The position numbers were made by a program, and so were the translations under genes. A stretch of 60,677 nucleotides of DNA, from positions 1 to 60,677 of the forward strand of contig CALJUX010000021.1 in the NCBI GenBank assembly GCA_937978655.1. Direction: 5' to 3'. This document shows, one piece after another, positions 33,479-42,126 of the stretch (position 1 is its first letter; every line of letters starts with the position of its first letter). The DNA is from an uncultured Chromatiaceae bacterium (lineage in GTDB: Bacteria > Pseudomonadota > Gammaproteobacteria > Enterobacterales > Alteromonadaceae). The notes under the pieces are model-generated. The model saw only the letters and a program-made list of their open reading frames with translations, had not been told where the DNA came from and did not search any database.

Positions 33479-33937
33479 TCACGCCGCCGGCCGGATCATC
33501 TTCAGATGCGGAATATCATCTTCGAGGTAAGGTTCGCTGGCGGCGACAAAACCCATGCTTTCGTAAAAACGCTGCAGGTAACACTGGGCGGAAATATACA
33601 GGTCCAGCTGCGGCCACTGTTCGCTGGCAACCGCAATGGCTTTGGCCACCAGTAATTCACCCAATCCGAGCCGGCGCGCGGTTTGTGCCACACAGACCCG
33701 GCCAATGGCCGGATGGTCCGGGTAACTGACACCCGGCGGCAGCACTCTGCTGTAACCCAGGATTTTGTCGTGTTTTTTCAGCAGGATATGCAACACGCCC
33801 GGTTGTAAATCTTTGCCGTCTAATTCCGGATACGGGCAGTTTTGTTCAACGACAAAGACATCGACCCGCAGCTGTAACATATGGTACAGCGTCAGGCTGT
33901 CTAACTGCTCAAAAGGTACAATTTGCCATTCCATCAT
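33479..33937 (-). CDS. elaA: GNAT acetyltransferase ElaA
   Basis: A 152-residue N-acetyltransferase-fold protein matching E. coli ElaA along its whole length: MEWQ start, QLRVDVFVVEQNCPYPELDG-KDL, then AIGRVCVAQTARRLGLGELL (acetyl-CoA P-loop region), YISAQCYLQRFYESMGF and a final DDIPHLKM. ElaA's substrate is not established. Start 33937 corresponds to the homologue's N-terminus; longer frames upstream are not supported. It converges on the oxygenase gene (7 bp apart) and is divergent from phoX, so the Pho boxes at 34067-34110 lie about 130 bp upstream of this gene as well. Confidence 0.88.
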   Translation of the reverse strand: MMEWQIVPFEQLDSLTLYHMLQLRVDVFVVEQNCPYPELDGKDLQPGVLHILLKKHDKILGYSRVLPPGVSYPDHPAIGRVCVAQTARRLGLGELLVAKAIAVASEQWPQLDLYISAQCYLQRFYESMGFVAASEPYLEDDIPHLKMIRPAA

Positions 33938-34066
33938 CGGTGCGGTTTGCCTCATTGATTGCGCAGAGATGTCTGCACTATACCAGAGCATACGCTTTGC
34001 TGTGAGCCTGCCGGCGCGCAACTTTTGTCGTATGGCCTGCGACGCGGCCCCTGTAACAGAGTCCGG

Positions 34067-34110
34067 TTGTCATACAAATGTCTGGCGGATGTCGCAAAAC
34101 TGTCGATGAA
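34067..34110 (+). promoter_or_regulatory. Tandem Pho boxes (four PhoB half-sites)
   Basis: Four consecutive 11-bp units each begin N-TGTC: TTGTCATACAA (34067), ATGTCTGGCGG (34078), ATGTCGCAAAA (34089) and CTGTCGATGAA (34100). This is the spacing and core of PhoB direct repeats (CTGTCAT + 4 bp), giving two abutting Pho boxes. The block ends 74 bp before the phoX ATG. It implies induction of phoX under phosphate limitation through PhoB. Confidence 0.85.
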
Positions 34111-34183
34111 TCGTCACTTGGATGACATCTGCGAAAGCTCTAATACCGGCGGAACTTTTTGAACTGTCACTGCCGGAGCGCTC

Positions 34184-36196
34184 ATGTATAACAAGCAGAA
34201 TAACAACTTAGATTTCGATAACAGCGGCATCGACCCGCAGACCAATTTCTCAGACAACCCAACTTTTAGTGACATAGTCGCCAGCCGTCGTGGTTTTTTA
34301 AAAGGCGGCATTGCCGCCGCAGTTGCGACTGTTTTTGGCGGCACTCTGGCCGGCTGCAACAGTGACACGAAAACGCCGGTCTTGTTGCCGGACGCGGTGA
34401 AACCAGAACCGGCGCCAGTGCTGCTGAACTTCAGCGCCATTCCAACCAACCGGCTGGACAAAATCACCGTACCGCAGGGCTATAGCGCCCGGGCGTTTTT
34501 GCCGATGGGTACACCACTGACCGGCAGCTACCCGGCTTATAAAGAAGGTGGCCTCAATACCGGCTCTGAGATGGAACAGCAGGTCGGTGCGCACCACGAC
34601 GGCATGCACTTCTTCCCGCTGGATGCCCGCACAGAAGGTAAAAACAGTGCTGAAGGTTTGTTGGTGTTTAACCATGAATATTGTGAGCCGGCCACGCTGC
34701 ATCAAAATGGCCCAACCGGCGCCCCGCGCCCGGCCGATGAAGTGCGTAAAGAAGTTGCCGTGCACGGTGTGACGGTGGCGCATATCAAAAAAGACGCCAG
34801 TGGCCAGTTCCAGCTGGTGCAGGGCAGCCCGCTGAACCGCCGGATCACCGGTGCCACGCCAATGGAGATCTCGGGCCCGGCGCGTGGCGATGTGAAAATG
34901 GTGACTAAATACAGCCCGGACGGCACCCGCACCCGCGGCACGTTAAACAACTGCGGCAACGGCTACACCCCGTGGGGCACTTATTTAACCGCCGAAGAAA
35001 ACTGGGCCGGTTATTTTATGAATGCCGACGCGACACAACCGCGTGAACATAAACGTTATGGTGTTGGCACCAAAAACGGCCGTTACAGCTGGGAAACTGC
35101 CGATTCAGGCGCCGATCAGTATCAGCGTTTTAACGCTTCTACCATTGCCACAGACGCCAATCGCGACTACCGCAATGAGCCAAATACCTTCGGCTGGATT
35201 GTTGAAATAGACCCCTTTAACCCGGACAGCGTGCCACAAAAACGCACGGCGCTCGGCCGCTTTGGCCACGAAGGCGTGGTCTTTGCGCCGGTGACCGAAG
35301 GCCAGCCGGTGGTGTTTTATTCCGGTGACGATTCGACCTTTGAATACATCTACAAATATGTCTCCAAAGCGCCTTACCACAAAGCCACCGCTGGCGGGCA
35401 TCTGCTGAACGACGGCACGCTGTATGTGGCTAAATTTAATGCCGATGGCAGCGGCGAATGGTTGGCACTGGACTTACATTCGGAGAAATTCCGCGCGGCG
35501 GCCCTGGCGAAAAATGTCGAGTTTGTCAGTCAGGCCGACGTGCTGATCAACACCCGTTTGGCCGCCGACGTGGTGGGCGCCACCAAGATGGACAGACCGG
35601 AGTGGGGCGCGGTGCATCCGACCAGCGGCGAAGTCTATTTCACCCTGACCAACAACACGTCGCGCACGGCGGCGCAAGTGGATAAAGCCAACCCGCGCGC
35701 CAACAACGCGACTGGCCATATCATCCGCTGGCGCGAGCGTCAGCAGTCGCAAGCGCTTAGCTTTGACTGGGACATCTTCCTGCTGGCCGGTGATGTTGGT
35801 ACTGAAACACCGGGCACTGGGCTGAAACTGAGCGCTGACAACCATTTAGCCAGCCCGGATGGCCTGGCATTTGATAAAAACGGCCTGCTGTGGATCCAGA
35901 CCGATATGAGTGGTTCGCAGCAAGCGTCCGGCCCTTTTGGTAATAACCAGATGGTGGTGGCAGACAGCAAAACCCGTCAGATCAAACGCTTCCTGGTGGG
36001 GCCTGTGGACTGCGAAGTTACCGGCATCAGCTTTACGCCGGATATGAAAACGATGTTTGTGAATATTCAGCACCCGGGCGACCGCTCGACGGTGACTAAA
36101 CTGACCTCGACCTGGCCTGCCAATGATGCCACCAGCCGGCCGCGTTCGGCGACTGTGATTGTCACCAAAGACGATGGCGGTATGATTGGTTCTTAA
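34184..36196 (+). CDS. phoX: PhoX-family alkaline phosphatase (Tat-exported)
   Basis: A 670-residue DUF839/PhoX phosphatase that releases phosphate from organic esters outside the cytoplasm, using Ca/Fe cofactors. The twin-arginine motif SRRGFLK (34-40) is followed by a hydrophobic segment and a possible lipobox LAGC (C58). Family blocks include DARTEGKNSAEGLLVFNHEY, MVTKYSPDGTRTRGTLNNCGNGYTPWGT (split), TAEENW, LGRFGHEGVVFAP, VVFYSGDDSTFEYIYKYV and RPEWGAVHPTSGEVYFTLTN. Four PhoB half-sites upstream match phosphate control. RBS is weak (CCGGAGC). It is monocistronic: a clear terminator lies at 36225-36253. Length and motifs agree with Pseudomonas/Vibrio PhoX. Confidence 0.93.
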   Translation: MYNKQNNNLDFDNSGIDPQTNFSDNPTFSDIVASRRGFLKGGIAAAVATVFGGTLAGCNSDTKTPVLLPDAVKPEPAPVLLNFSAIPTNRLDKITVPQGYSARAFLPMGTPLTGSYPAYKEGGLNTGSEMEQQVGAHHDGMHFFPLDARTEGKNSAEGLLVFNHEYCEPATLHQNGPTGAPRPADEVRKEVAVHGVTVAHIKKDASGQFQLVQGSPLNRRITGATPMEISGPARGDVKMVTKYSPDGTRTRGTLNNCGNGYTPWGTYLTAEENWAGYFMNADATQPREHKRYGVGTKNGRYSWETADSGADQYQRFNASTIATDANRDYRNEPNTFGWIVEIDPFNPDSVPQKRTALGRFGHEGVVFAPVTEGQPVVFYSGDDSTFEYIYKYVSKAPYHKATAGGHLLNDGTLYVAKFNADGSGEWLALDLHSEKFRAAALAKNVEFVSQADVLINTRLAADVVGATKMDRPEWGAVHPTSGEVYFTLTNNTSRTAAQVDKANPRANNATGHIIRWRERQQSQALSFDWDIFLLAGDVGTETPGTGLKLSADNHLASPDGLAFDKNGLLWIQTDMSGSQQASGPFGNNQMVVADSKTRQIKRFLVGPVDCEVTGISFTPDMKTMFVNIQHPGDRSTVTKLTSTWPANDATSRPRSATVIVTKDDGGMIGS

Positions 36197-36224
36197 GCGT
36201 TCGCGTTTTGTTGTGAAAACCCTG

Positions 36225-36253
36225 AACGGCTGCTGAAATGCAGCCGTTTTTTT
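36225..36253 (+). terminator. Rho-independent terminator of phoX
   Basis: Stem AACGGCTGC (36225-36233) pairs with 36240-36248 around loop TGAAAT, followed by seven T (36247-36253). It lies 28 bp after the phoX stop. It also argues against coding in the open frame that runs across it from 36238. Confidence 0.93.
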
Positions 36254-36438
36254 ATATCCAGGGATGGATGGTACGCCGGAAATGCAGGAGCAATTTTCGG
36301 CGATGCCGGGCCCAAATAAAACCTGGCGGAATGACTGAACAGTGCTACCTGCCGGCATCGCTTTTGCCGTATAATCTGCTGGTTTTTTCTGCGCTGTTGC
36401 GCAGTTGTTTTTGTCCTGCCAGAGCGTGTTGTGATCAA

Positions 36439-37668
36439 TTGAAAAAAGTCCTGTTCCGTATCGCTATTTCCAAATTGCTGCTTGCTGCGGTGTTATTGCT
36501 GTCGTTGGCGCTGAGTTATATTCCGGATCAGCCTTATCACGTGCCCGGCGCAGACATCGCAAAGCAAAACTTCCATGTCATTGAATTTAATGACGAAGGC
36601 GAGCCGCATAATCCGGCGCAGCTGGCCGGCTTAAAAGCCCGTATCAGTCAGAGCAGTGCCAAACCCGAACTGCTGATTTTTATCCACGGCTGGCATCACA
36701 GCGCCGCGCCGGATGACGAAAACTTCATTGCCTTCCAGCAGTTTTACCAGCAAATGGCGCAGTCGGACGCGCAGCGCAATCTGATTGGCCTGTACATTGG
36801 CTGGCGCGGCGACAAATTTGACCCGCTGTGGCTGGATGGTTCGACCGACGCCAGCAGTCAGGTCGAAGCCCTGGATTTCCCGACAATTTTTCAGCGCAAA
36901 TCGGTGGCGCGGCGCATCGGCAAAACTGGTTTTTCCGCGTTACTGGACGAACTCGACGGCTTAGTCAGCGCCGGCCAGCTGCAACGATACACTGTGCTGG
37001 GCCATAGCCTTGGTGGCGCTGTGGCGCTGCATGGCAGCAAAGAACGCATCAGCAAGGCGATTAAAGCCGGTGAGGATAATCCGAATTTATTTATTCTGTT
37101 AAATCCGGCGGTGCGCGCCAGTGAATACCGGCCGATGGACGAACTGCTCAGTGTCGACCGGCAAAAACCGGCGATGGTGGTTTTACAATCCAAAGGCGAT
37201 TACGCGTTAAAAGAAGCCTGGAGCTGGCTGCGCGACGGCGAGCGGGTGATGGGCAATTCCTGGGCTATTACTCATGATATTGACCGCTGTGTGCGCGGCG
37301 ATTGTTCCATCGCGCTGAATATCCCCAAAGCGCTGGCCGAGCATGACGCCAGCCCAGGTTGTATGATGACGCTGGCCAAATCCGGCTGGAAAATTCGCGC
37401 CCGGCTGCAGGCGCGGCGCACAGTGCAAACTTGCGGTGACGCCAATATGCAGGCGGTCTGGGTGCTGGCCGTCTCCGACGACATCATCAGCGGCCACAAC
37501 GGCATTCTGACACCGGGCCACGCCGTCGCCCTGTCCGAAATCATGGCGAAAATTGATTTACACCGCAATCAGTTACCGGTGGTCCAACGCCAGGTGCAGG
37601 ATGCTGAGCGGGCGGCGGAAGAGTTGTTGGCCGTGCCGGGCGGACCAACCGTAGGCGCTGAGCGCTGA
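36439..37668 (+). CDS. Alpha/beta-hydrolase, membrane-anchored
   Basis: A serine-hydrolase-fold protein. The oxyanion region is LLIFIHGWHH and the nucleophile elbow is GHSLGGA (S190 if counted from 36439). YIGWRGD and ILLNPAVRASEY precede the likely acid residue, and a late His (TPGHAV or HNG) would complete the triad. A hydrophobic N-terminus (about 10-28: ISKLLLAAVLLLSLAL) acts as signal anchor, so it acts in the periplasm or at the membrane. Cysteines clustered in the C-terminal third may form disulfides. The open frame extends back to 36238 but crosses the phoX terminator. TTG 36439 is the best start by content, though its RBS is poor; treat the N-terminus as unsure. Substrate unknown. 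Confidence 0.7.
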   Translation: MKKVLFRIAISKLLLAAVLLLSLALSYIPDQPYHVPGADIAKQNFHVIEFNDEGEPHNPAQLAGLKARISQSSAKPELLIFIHGWHHSAAPDDENFIAFQQFYQQMAQSDAQRNLIGLYIGWRGDKFDPLWLDGSTDASSQVEALDFPTIFQRKSVARRIGKTGFSALLDELDGLVSAGQLQRYTVLGHSLGGAVALHGSKERISKAIKAGEDNPNLFILLNPAVRASEYRPMDELLSVDRQKPAMVVLQSKGDYALKEAWSWLRDGERVMGNSWAITHDIDRCVRGDCSIALNIPKALAEHDASPGCMMTLAKSGWKIRARLQARRTVQTCGDANMQAVWVLAVSDDIISGHNGILTPGHAVALSEIMAKIDLHRNQLPVVQRQVQDAERAAEELLAVPGGPTVGAER

Positions 37669-37689
37669 GCGGTTTTGCCCATCCCAGCA

Positions 37690-38580
37690 TCAATGCAGCA
37701 AAATCAACACAGTACCGCCGACCGTCAACGCTGCGCCTAACCAGGCACCGGCGGCGGGACGGCGTTTGTACACCAGCCATAGCAGCGGCAGTACCAGCAC
37801 TGGGCTGACCGATGACAGCATCGCGACCAGACTGGCGTCGCCGAGTTTTAATGCCTGTAAAATCAGCGTCATGCCAATCACCATCGATAACAGCGCATTA
37901 AAAGCGACCATGCCCAGCACTTTTTTAGTCATCGGCAGATAGGTGCGGGCGACTTTAAAACCCAGCCACAGCAATATCAGATGGCACAGCAGCGCGGTGG
38001 TCATCCGCACTGCGGAGGCGGCGATGGCGTCGATGTCGGTTTCCATCAGCGGTTTGAGCATCAGCGTGGAGACGGCCTGGCATAAGGCCGACAACAAGCC
38101 CAGGCCAATGCCAATCCCCAGCTGGTGGCTGGAGCTTTCCCAGTGATGTTGTTCACTGGCTCTTTTGCCAAACAAGATGGCGCACATCACGCCGCTGACC
38201 AATAAGCCTGAGCCCACCAGCGTCCAGCCCCATAAGGTTTCGCCTAAAAACAGATAAGCCAGCACTGCGGAAAACAGCGCGTGGGTGGCAAACAGCACGC
38301 CGGCACGACGTGGTCCGAGCCGGTTCATGGCAGCAAATAACGCGGTGTCACCAATTAAAATGCCGATGCAGCCAGACGCCGCCAGCAACCAGAGTTGGTT
38401 GGTCGGCAAGGTTTGCCAGCTGCCGCTGTAAAGCGCCGTCGACCACAACAACAAGCTGGCGAAAGTCATGCGCCAGCGCGTAAAGGCAAAAGCACCCAAA
38501 TGCGCTGAAGCCGGTGCGGAAATTAAACTGCCAACTGCCCAGCACAAGGCGGCAGCCAGCGCCATCCATTCGAAAGTCAC
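37690..38580 (-). CDS. EamA-family DMT transporter
   Basis: A 296-residue inner-membrane permease with ten predicted helices arranged as two EamA repeats (about 3-137 and 155-290). Typical features are an N-terminal WMALAAALCWAVGSLI, the repeat-end block ALFSAVLAYLFLGETLWGWTLVGSGLLVSGV (split near 105-135) and its weaker second copy SPVLVLPLLWLVYKRRPAAGAWLGA. The family exports metabolites, often amino acids or nucleosides; the substrate here is unknown. GTG start at 38580 with AGGGATTGCT upstream. It lies only 8 bp after cysM, so the two are co-transcribed; export of cysteine-related compounds is an attractive but unproven guess. Confidence 0.85.
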   Translation of the reverse strand: MTFEWMALAAALCWAVGSLISAPASAHLGAFAFTRWRMTFASLLLWSTALYSGSWQTLPTNQLWLLAASGCIGILIGDTALFAAMNRLGPRRAGVLFATHALFSAVLAYLFLGETLWGWTLVGSGLLVSGVMCAILFGKRASEQHHWESSSHQLGIGIGLGLLSALCQAVSTLMLKPLMETDIDAIAASAVRMTTALLCHLILLWLGFKVARTYLPMTKKVLGMVAFNALLSMVIGMTLILQALKLGDASLVAMLSSVSPVLVLPLLWLVYKRRPAAGAWLGAALTVGGTVLILLH

Positions 38581-38588
38581 AGCAATCC

Positions 38589-39497
38589 CTAATAATCAAA
38601 CAAGCCAGAAGATAAATAGCGATCGCCACGGTCACAAATGATGGCGACTATCACGGCGCCAGGCTGTTGCTCGGCTAAGCGCAGCGCCGCGAACACCGCA
38701 CCGCCAGAACTGACGCCAGCGCAAATGCCTTCTTCACGGGCTAAGCGCCGCGTGGTGGCGACGGCATCGGCTTCACTGACATCCAGCACCACGTCAACCC
38801 GGTTTTTTTCATAAAAACCGGGTAGATAGGCTTCAGGCCAGCGCCGAATTCCCGGTATCGAACTGCCTTCGGCCGGTTGTAACCCGACAATCTGAATCGC
38901 CGGATTTTGTTGTTTCAAATAAGTAGAGACGCCCATGATGGTGCCGGTAGTGCCCATGCTGGAGACGAAATGCGTGATAAGCCCTTGGCTTTGCTGCCAA
39001 ATCTCCGGCCCGGTGCCTTGAATATGTGCGGCTGGATTGTCGCGGTTATTAAACTGGTCCAGCACTTTGCCTTTGCCTTCACGCTGCATCTGCAATGCTA
39101 AGTCGCGCGCACCTTCCATGCCCTGCGCTTTGGTGACCAGAATCAGTTCAGCGCCATACGCCTGCATCGAGGCTTTGCGCTCGGCGGTGGCGTTGTCTGG
39201 CATGATCAACACCATTTTGTAGCCTTTGATCGCTGCTGCCATCGCGAGCGCAATGCCGGTATTACCGCTGGTCGCTTCGATGATGGTATCGCCAGGCTGA
39301 ATATCCCCGCGCGCTTCGGCGGCGTTTAACATATTCAGCGCCGGTCTGTCTTTAACTGAACCCGCCGGATTATTGCCTTCGAGCTTCAGCAGCACGGTAC
39401 TTTGGGTATGCGCGGCCATGCGCTGCAGCCGCACCAGCGGCGTCTGGCCAACAAAATCAGCGATGGTGGGGAACAGTGATTGCGCAGTGTTGGGCAT
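38589..39497 (-). CDS. cysM: Cysteine synthase B
   Basis: PLP-dependent O-acetylserine sulfhydrylase, 302 residues. The PLP lysine is K49 in NNPAGSVKDRPA. The substrate loop SGNTGIALA and the phosphate-binding GTTGTIMG are intact, with Ser in VSSGGA near the C-terminus. The long QIVGLQPAEGSSIPGIRRWPE segment and the lack of a CysE-binding pocket sequence favour CysM over CysK. CysM can use thiosulfate as well as sulfide, consistent with the sulfate-uptake genes at 47766-50610 further along. ATG 39497 has GGAG 6 bp upstream. The DMT permease gene follows in the same transcript. Confidence 0.92.
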   Translation of the reverse strand: MPNTAQSLFPTIADFVGQTPLVRLQRMAAHTQSTVLLKLEGNNPAGSVKDRPALNMLNAAEARGDIQPGDTIIEATSGNTGIALAMAAAIKGYKMVLIMPDNATAERKASMQAYGAELILVTKAQGMEGARDLALQMQREGKGKVLDQFNNRDNPAAHIQGTGPEIWQQSQGLITHFVSSMGTTGTIMGVSTYLKQQNPAIQIVGLQPAEGSSIPGIRRWPEAYLPGFYEKNRVDVVLDVSEADAVATTRRLAREEGICAGVSSGGAVFAALRLAEQQPGAVIVAIICDRGDRYLSSGLFDY

Positions 39498-39593
39498 CTG
39501 GGGCTCCGGTTCTGGTGGCGTGACGGGGCATTGTAACTGAAATCGTGCGGCGGCTGAGTGCGCAGCCGCTTTTGCTATGTGTTGTGTTGCGCG

Positions 39594-40343
39594 TCAGCGT
39601 GCCGACAACCGCAGCAGATTATCCACAATCACGGCGCCGGCGATGCCGACATTCAGCGATTCGGCCTGGCCAAATGCCGGGATAGTGATGCGGCGGTTGA
39701 TATAACCGGCAATCGCGTCACTGATGCCATTGGCTTCATTGCCAAGCACAATAAAACCGCCGGGTTTGGCCAAAGCCAGCTGATGCACTGAATCACCGTC
39801 TAAAAAGGCGCCGTACACCGGCTGTTGCGCTGTTGCCAGCGCAGTGGCTAAATCGGTGTAATGTAACTTGACGCGTAAAAACGAACCTTTGGCACTGGCG
39901 ATCACTTTAGGGTTAAAGGCATCGACAGTATCTGGCGAGCAAAGGACATGCCGGATGCCATACCAGTCGGCGATGCGGATAATAGTACCGAGATTGCCCG
40001 GGTCATTGACGTTATCCAGCACCAGAGTCCATTCACCGGCGGTTTCCGCAAAAGGTGCATATTGCGGAATGGCCACCACGGCCAGTGCCGCGTTGTTGCT
40101 GGTAAAAGTGCCAACCTGCTCCAGTTCACTGGCCGGACACGACTGGCTGATTTCTGCGGCGTAAGCGGTGTCCGGGTAGCGGTCAAAAAAATCAGCAGTG
40201 CCAAACAAAGCCTTAACCGGCCAGTGCGCGGCCAGCACTTCCAGCACTGCTTTTTCGCCTTCGACAAAAAACAGTTGCTCTGCTTTTCGAAACTTCTTTA
40301 AATGCAGTGACTTAATTAGTTTTGACCACTTCTGGCTAATCAT
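39594..40343 (-). CDS. SpoU/TrmH-family RNA 2'-O-methyltransferase
   Basis: A 249-residue SPOUT methyltransferase likely modifying rRNA or tRNA ribose. An N-terminal substrate-binding domain (LKKFRKAEQLFFVEGEKAV, about 14-34) precedes the catalytic trefoil knot with motif 1 VNDPGNLGTIIR (112-123), motif 2 IVLGNEANGI and motif 3 IPAFGQAESLNVGIAGAVI (split), holding the conserved Asn, Arg, Glu and Ser. It is closer to the TsnR/RlmB-type subgroup than to TrmL by its N-terminal domain. The target nucleotide cannot be read from sequence. It starts 28 bp after the amidohydrolase gene on the same strand, possibly co-transcribed. Confidence 0.88.
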   Translation of the reverse strand: MISQKWSKLIKSLHLKKFRKAEQLFFVEGEKAVLEVLAAHWPVKALFGTADFFDRYPDTAYAAEISQSCPASELEQVGTFTSNNAALAVVAIPQYAPFAETAGEWTLVLDNVNDPGNLGTIIRIADWYGIRHVLCSPDTVDAFNPKVIASAKGSFLRVKLHYTDLATALATAQQPVYGAFLDGDSVHQLALAKPGGFIVLGNEANGISDAIAGYINRRITIPAFGQAESLNVGIAGAVIVDNLLRLSAR

Positions 40344-40371
40344 AAAAAACCTTGTTTATTCCCGGAACTGT

Positions 40372-42045
40372 TTATTCACGGAATTGGTACTTCAGTTCGC
40401 CGCCGACATAAGTCGCCAGCACTTTGGTTTGCCACAGCTGTTCCGGTGCGACTTTGACGATGTCACGGTCGACCAAAATAAAGTCAGCCCACATGCCGGG
40501 CGCGAGGCTGCCCATCGCCTGGTCCTGGAAAGCGCCATAAGCGGCATCGACGGTAAAACTGCGCAGCGCCTCAACCAACGTCAGTTTTTGCTCTGGCAAC
40601 CAGCCACCGGCCGGTTGATTTTGCTGGTCCTGCCGTGTTACCGCCGCATGGATGCCAAAAAACGGATTAGCCAGTTCGACCGGATAATCTGAGCCGCCGA
40701 CAATGCGGTTGCCGTCATCGACTAAAGACCGCCAGGCATAAGCGCCGCGCAGCCGCGCCACACCTAACCGCGCACCCGCCATGTTCTTATCCGACGTGGC
40801 ATGGGTTGGCTGCATCGACGGCAGTACATGCAAAGCGGCAAAACGTGGCAAGTCTTTTGGCGCAACAATTTGCGCATGTTCAATACGGTGACGGCCAGCC
40901 TTGCGCTGTGCTTCAGTTTGCAGGCTTTCAAAGCGGTCTAACGCCAGCTGATTGGCATAATCGCCGATGGCGTGCACATTGGCCTGAAAACCGGCGTCGA
41001 TGGTCAGTTTCATCACGGCGGTCAGTTTATCCGGCTGAGTGACTAACAAACCGGTTTCTTTCGGTTTGTCGCTGTAAGGGGCTAACAGCGCTGCGCCGCG
41101 GCTGCCAAGCGCGCCGTCGCCATAAATTTTCACTGAGCGCACATCGAGGAAATCCAGCGGGTCGTCGATTGGGCCGGCTTTGAGCCATGATTCCAGCGCC
41201 GGATCTGTCGCCGACAACATCGGATACAGTCGCACCGGCAGTTGTTTCGCATCACGCAGTTGCTGATAAGTGGCGAGGTTTGCCGCGTCGATGCCAGCGT
41301 CATGCGTGCTGGTAATGCCAAGCGATAACAGATGGGCAAATGCAGCATTTAGCGCGCTGACGCGCTCGGCTTCATTGATGGCCGGAATTTGTTTTTCCAG
41401 CATCAACATGGCGTTGTCGATCAGCACGCCGGTGGGTTCGCCGTTGGCGTCACGCACAATCTGGCCGCCCGGTGGGTCTATGCTGTCTTTGCTGATGCCG
41501 GCAAGGGCTAAGGCTTTGCTGTTGGCCCAGCCGGCATGACCGTCAACGCGGCTGAGCCAGACCGGTTTGTCGTTGATCACTTCGTCTAATAAATGCTTGC
41601 CGGGGAATTGCTGGCTTGGCCATAACACCTGGTTCCAGCCGCGGCCTAAAATCCACTGCGCCTGCGGATTGGCTTTGGCAAAAGCGGCGGTTTTAGCCAC
41701 CGCCTGCGCTTCTGAGCTGCTTTCGCGTAAATCAACCTGACTCAAGTTCTGACCAAGGCCAAGCACATGACCGTGACCGTCAATCAGCCCCGGCAATAAG
41801 GTGCGGCCCATGCCGTCGATTTTGCTGGCAGCAGGATAGTCTTTGGCAATGCCCTGGCCCCGTGCCAGCACTTTGCCGCTGGCGTCATCAAACACCAGCT
41901 CGCTGAATGCTACCAGCTGACGTTTGTCGTCAAAACCATAACCTTTGATATTGCTGATAAGCACAGGCGCGGCATGCGCCGACAGGGTGAAACAGCCGGA
42001 AATCAACCAGGCCAGCAGGGACTGCCGGCGGGACAGACAAGACAT
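40372..42045 (-). CDS. Exported YtcJ-like amidohydrolase
   Basis: A 557-residue metal-dependent hydrolase. A signal peptide spans about 1-26 (LAWLISGCFTLSAHA|APV), so it is periplasmic or, given a Cys at 18, possibly lipidated. Metal ligands appear in HGH (H91, H93 in GLIDGHGHVLGL), HAIGD, RIEHAQ and GSDYPVE, as in the amidohydrolase_3/YtcJ group. VKIYGDGALGSRGA is the strand that carries the family's carbamylated-Lys-equivalent region. Known relatives hydrolyse amides such as N-substituted formamides; the substrate here is unknown. The start at 42045 has CGGAG 7 bp upstream and begins directly at the signal peptide; a 22-codon longer frame is rejected. Confidence 0.88.
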   Translation of the reverse strand: MSCLSRRQSLLAWLISGCFTLSAHAAPVLISNIKGYGFDDKRQLVAFSELVFDDASGKVLARGQGIAKDYPAASKIDGMGRTLLPGLIDGHGHVLGLGQNLSQVDLRESSSEAQAVAKTAAFAKANPQAQWILGRGWNQVLWPSQQFPGKHLLDEVINDKPVWLSRVDGHAGWANSKALALAGISKDSIDPPGGQIVRDANGEPTGVLIDNAMLMLEKQIPAINEAERVSALNAAFAHLLSLGITSTHDAGIDAANLATYQQLRDAKQLPVRLYPMLSATDPALESWLKAGPIDDPLDFLDVRSVKIYGDGALGSRGAALLAPYSDKPKETGLLVTQPDKLTAVMKLTIDAGFQANVHAIGDYANQLALDRFESLQTEAQRKAGRHRIEHAQIVAPKDLPRFAALHVLPSMQPTHATSDKNMAGARLGVARLRGAYAWRSLVDDGNRIVGGSDYPVELANPFFGIHAAVTRQDQQNQPAGGWLPEQKLTLVEALRSFTVDAAYGAFQDQAMGSLAPGMWADFILVDRDIVKVAPEQLWQTKVLATYVGGELKYQFRE

Positions 42046-42126
42046 CGCAAACTCCGTGTACGTGGGCTTTTGCGCCTTGCGGGTACACAAGGCAAACAGC
42101 GCAAAAGACAAACCTGGGTCTGGGCG

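Noticed and set aside
36238..36438. Upstream extension of the alpha/beta-hydrolase gene
   Set aside because: The frame crosses the phoX terminator hairpin and reads as atypical protein before the hydrophobic anchor.
39550..39573. GCGGCTG hairpin followed by TTTT between trmH-like and cysM genes
   Set aside because: The T-run is on the plus strand, while both flanking genes are on the minus strand, so it does not fit as their terminator.
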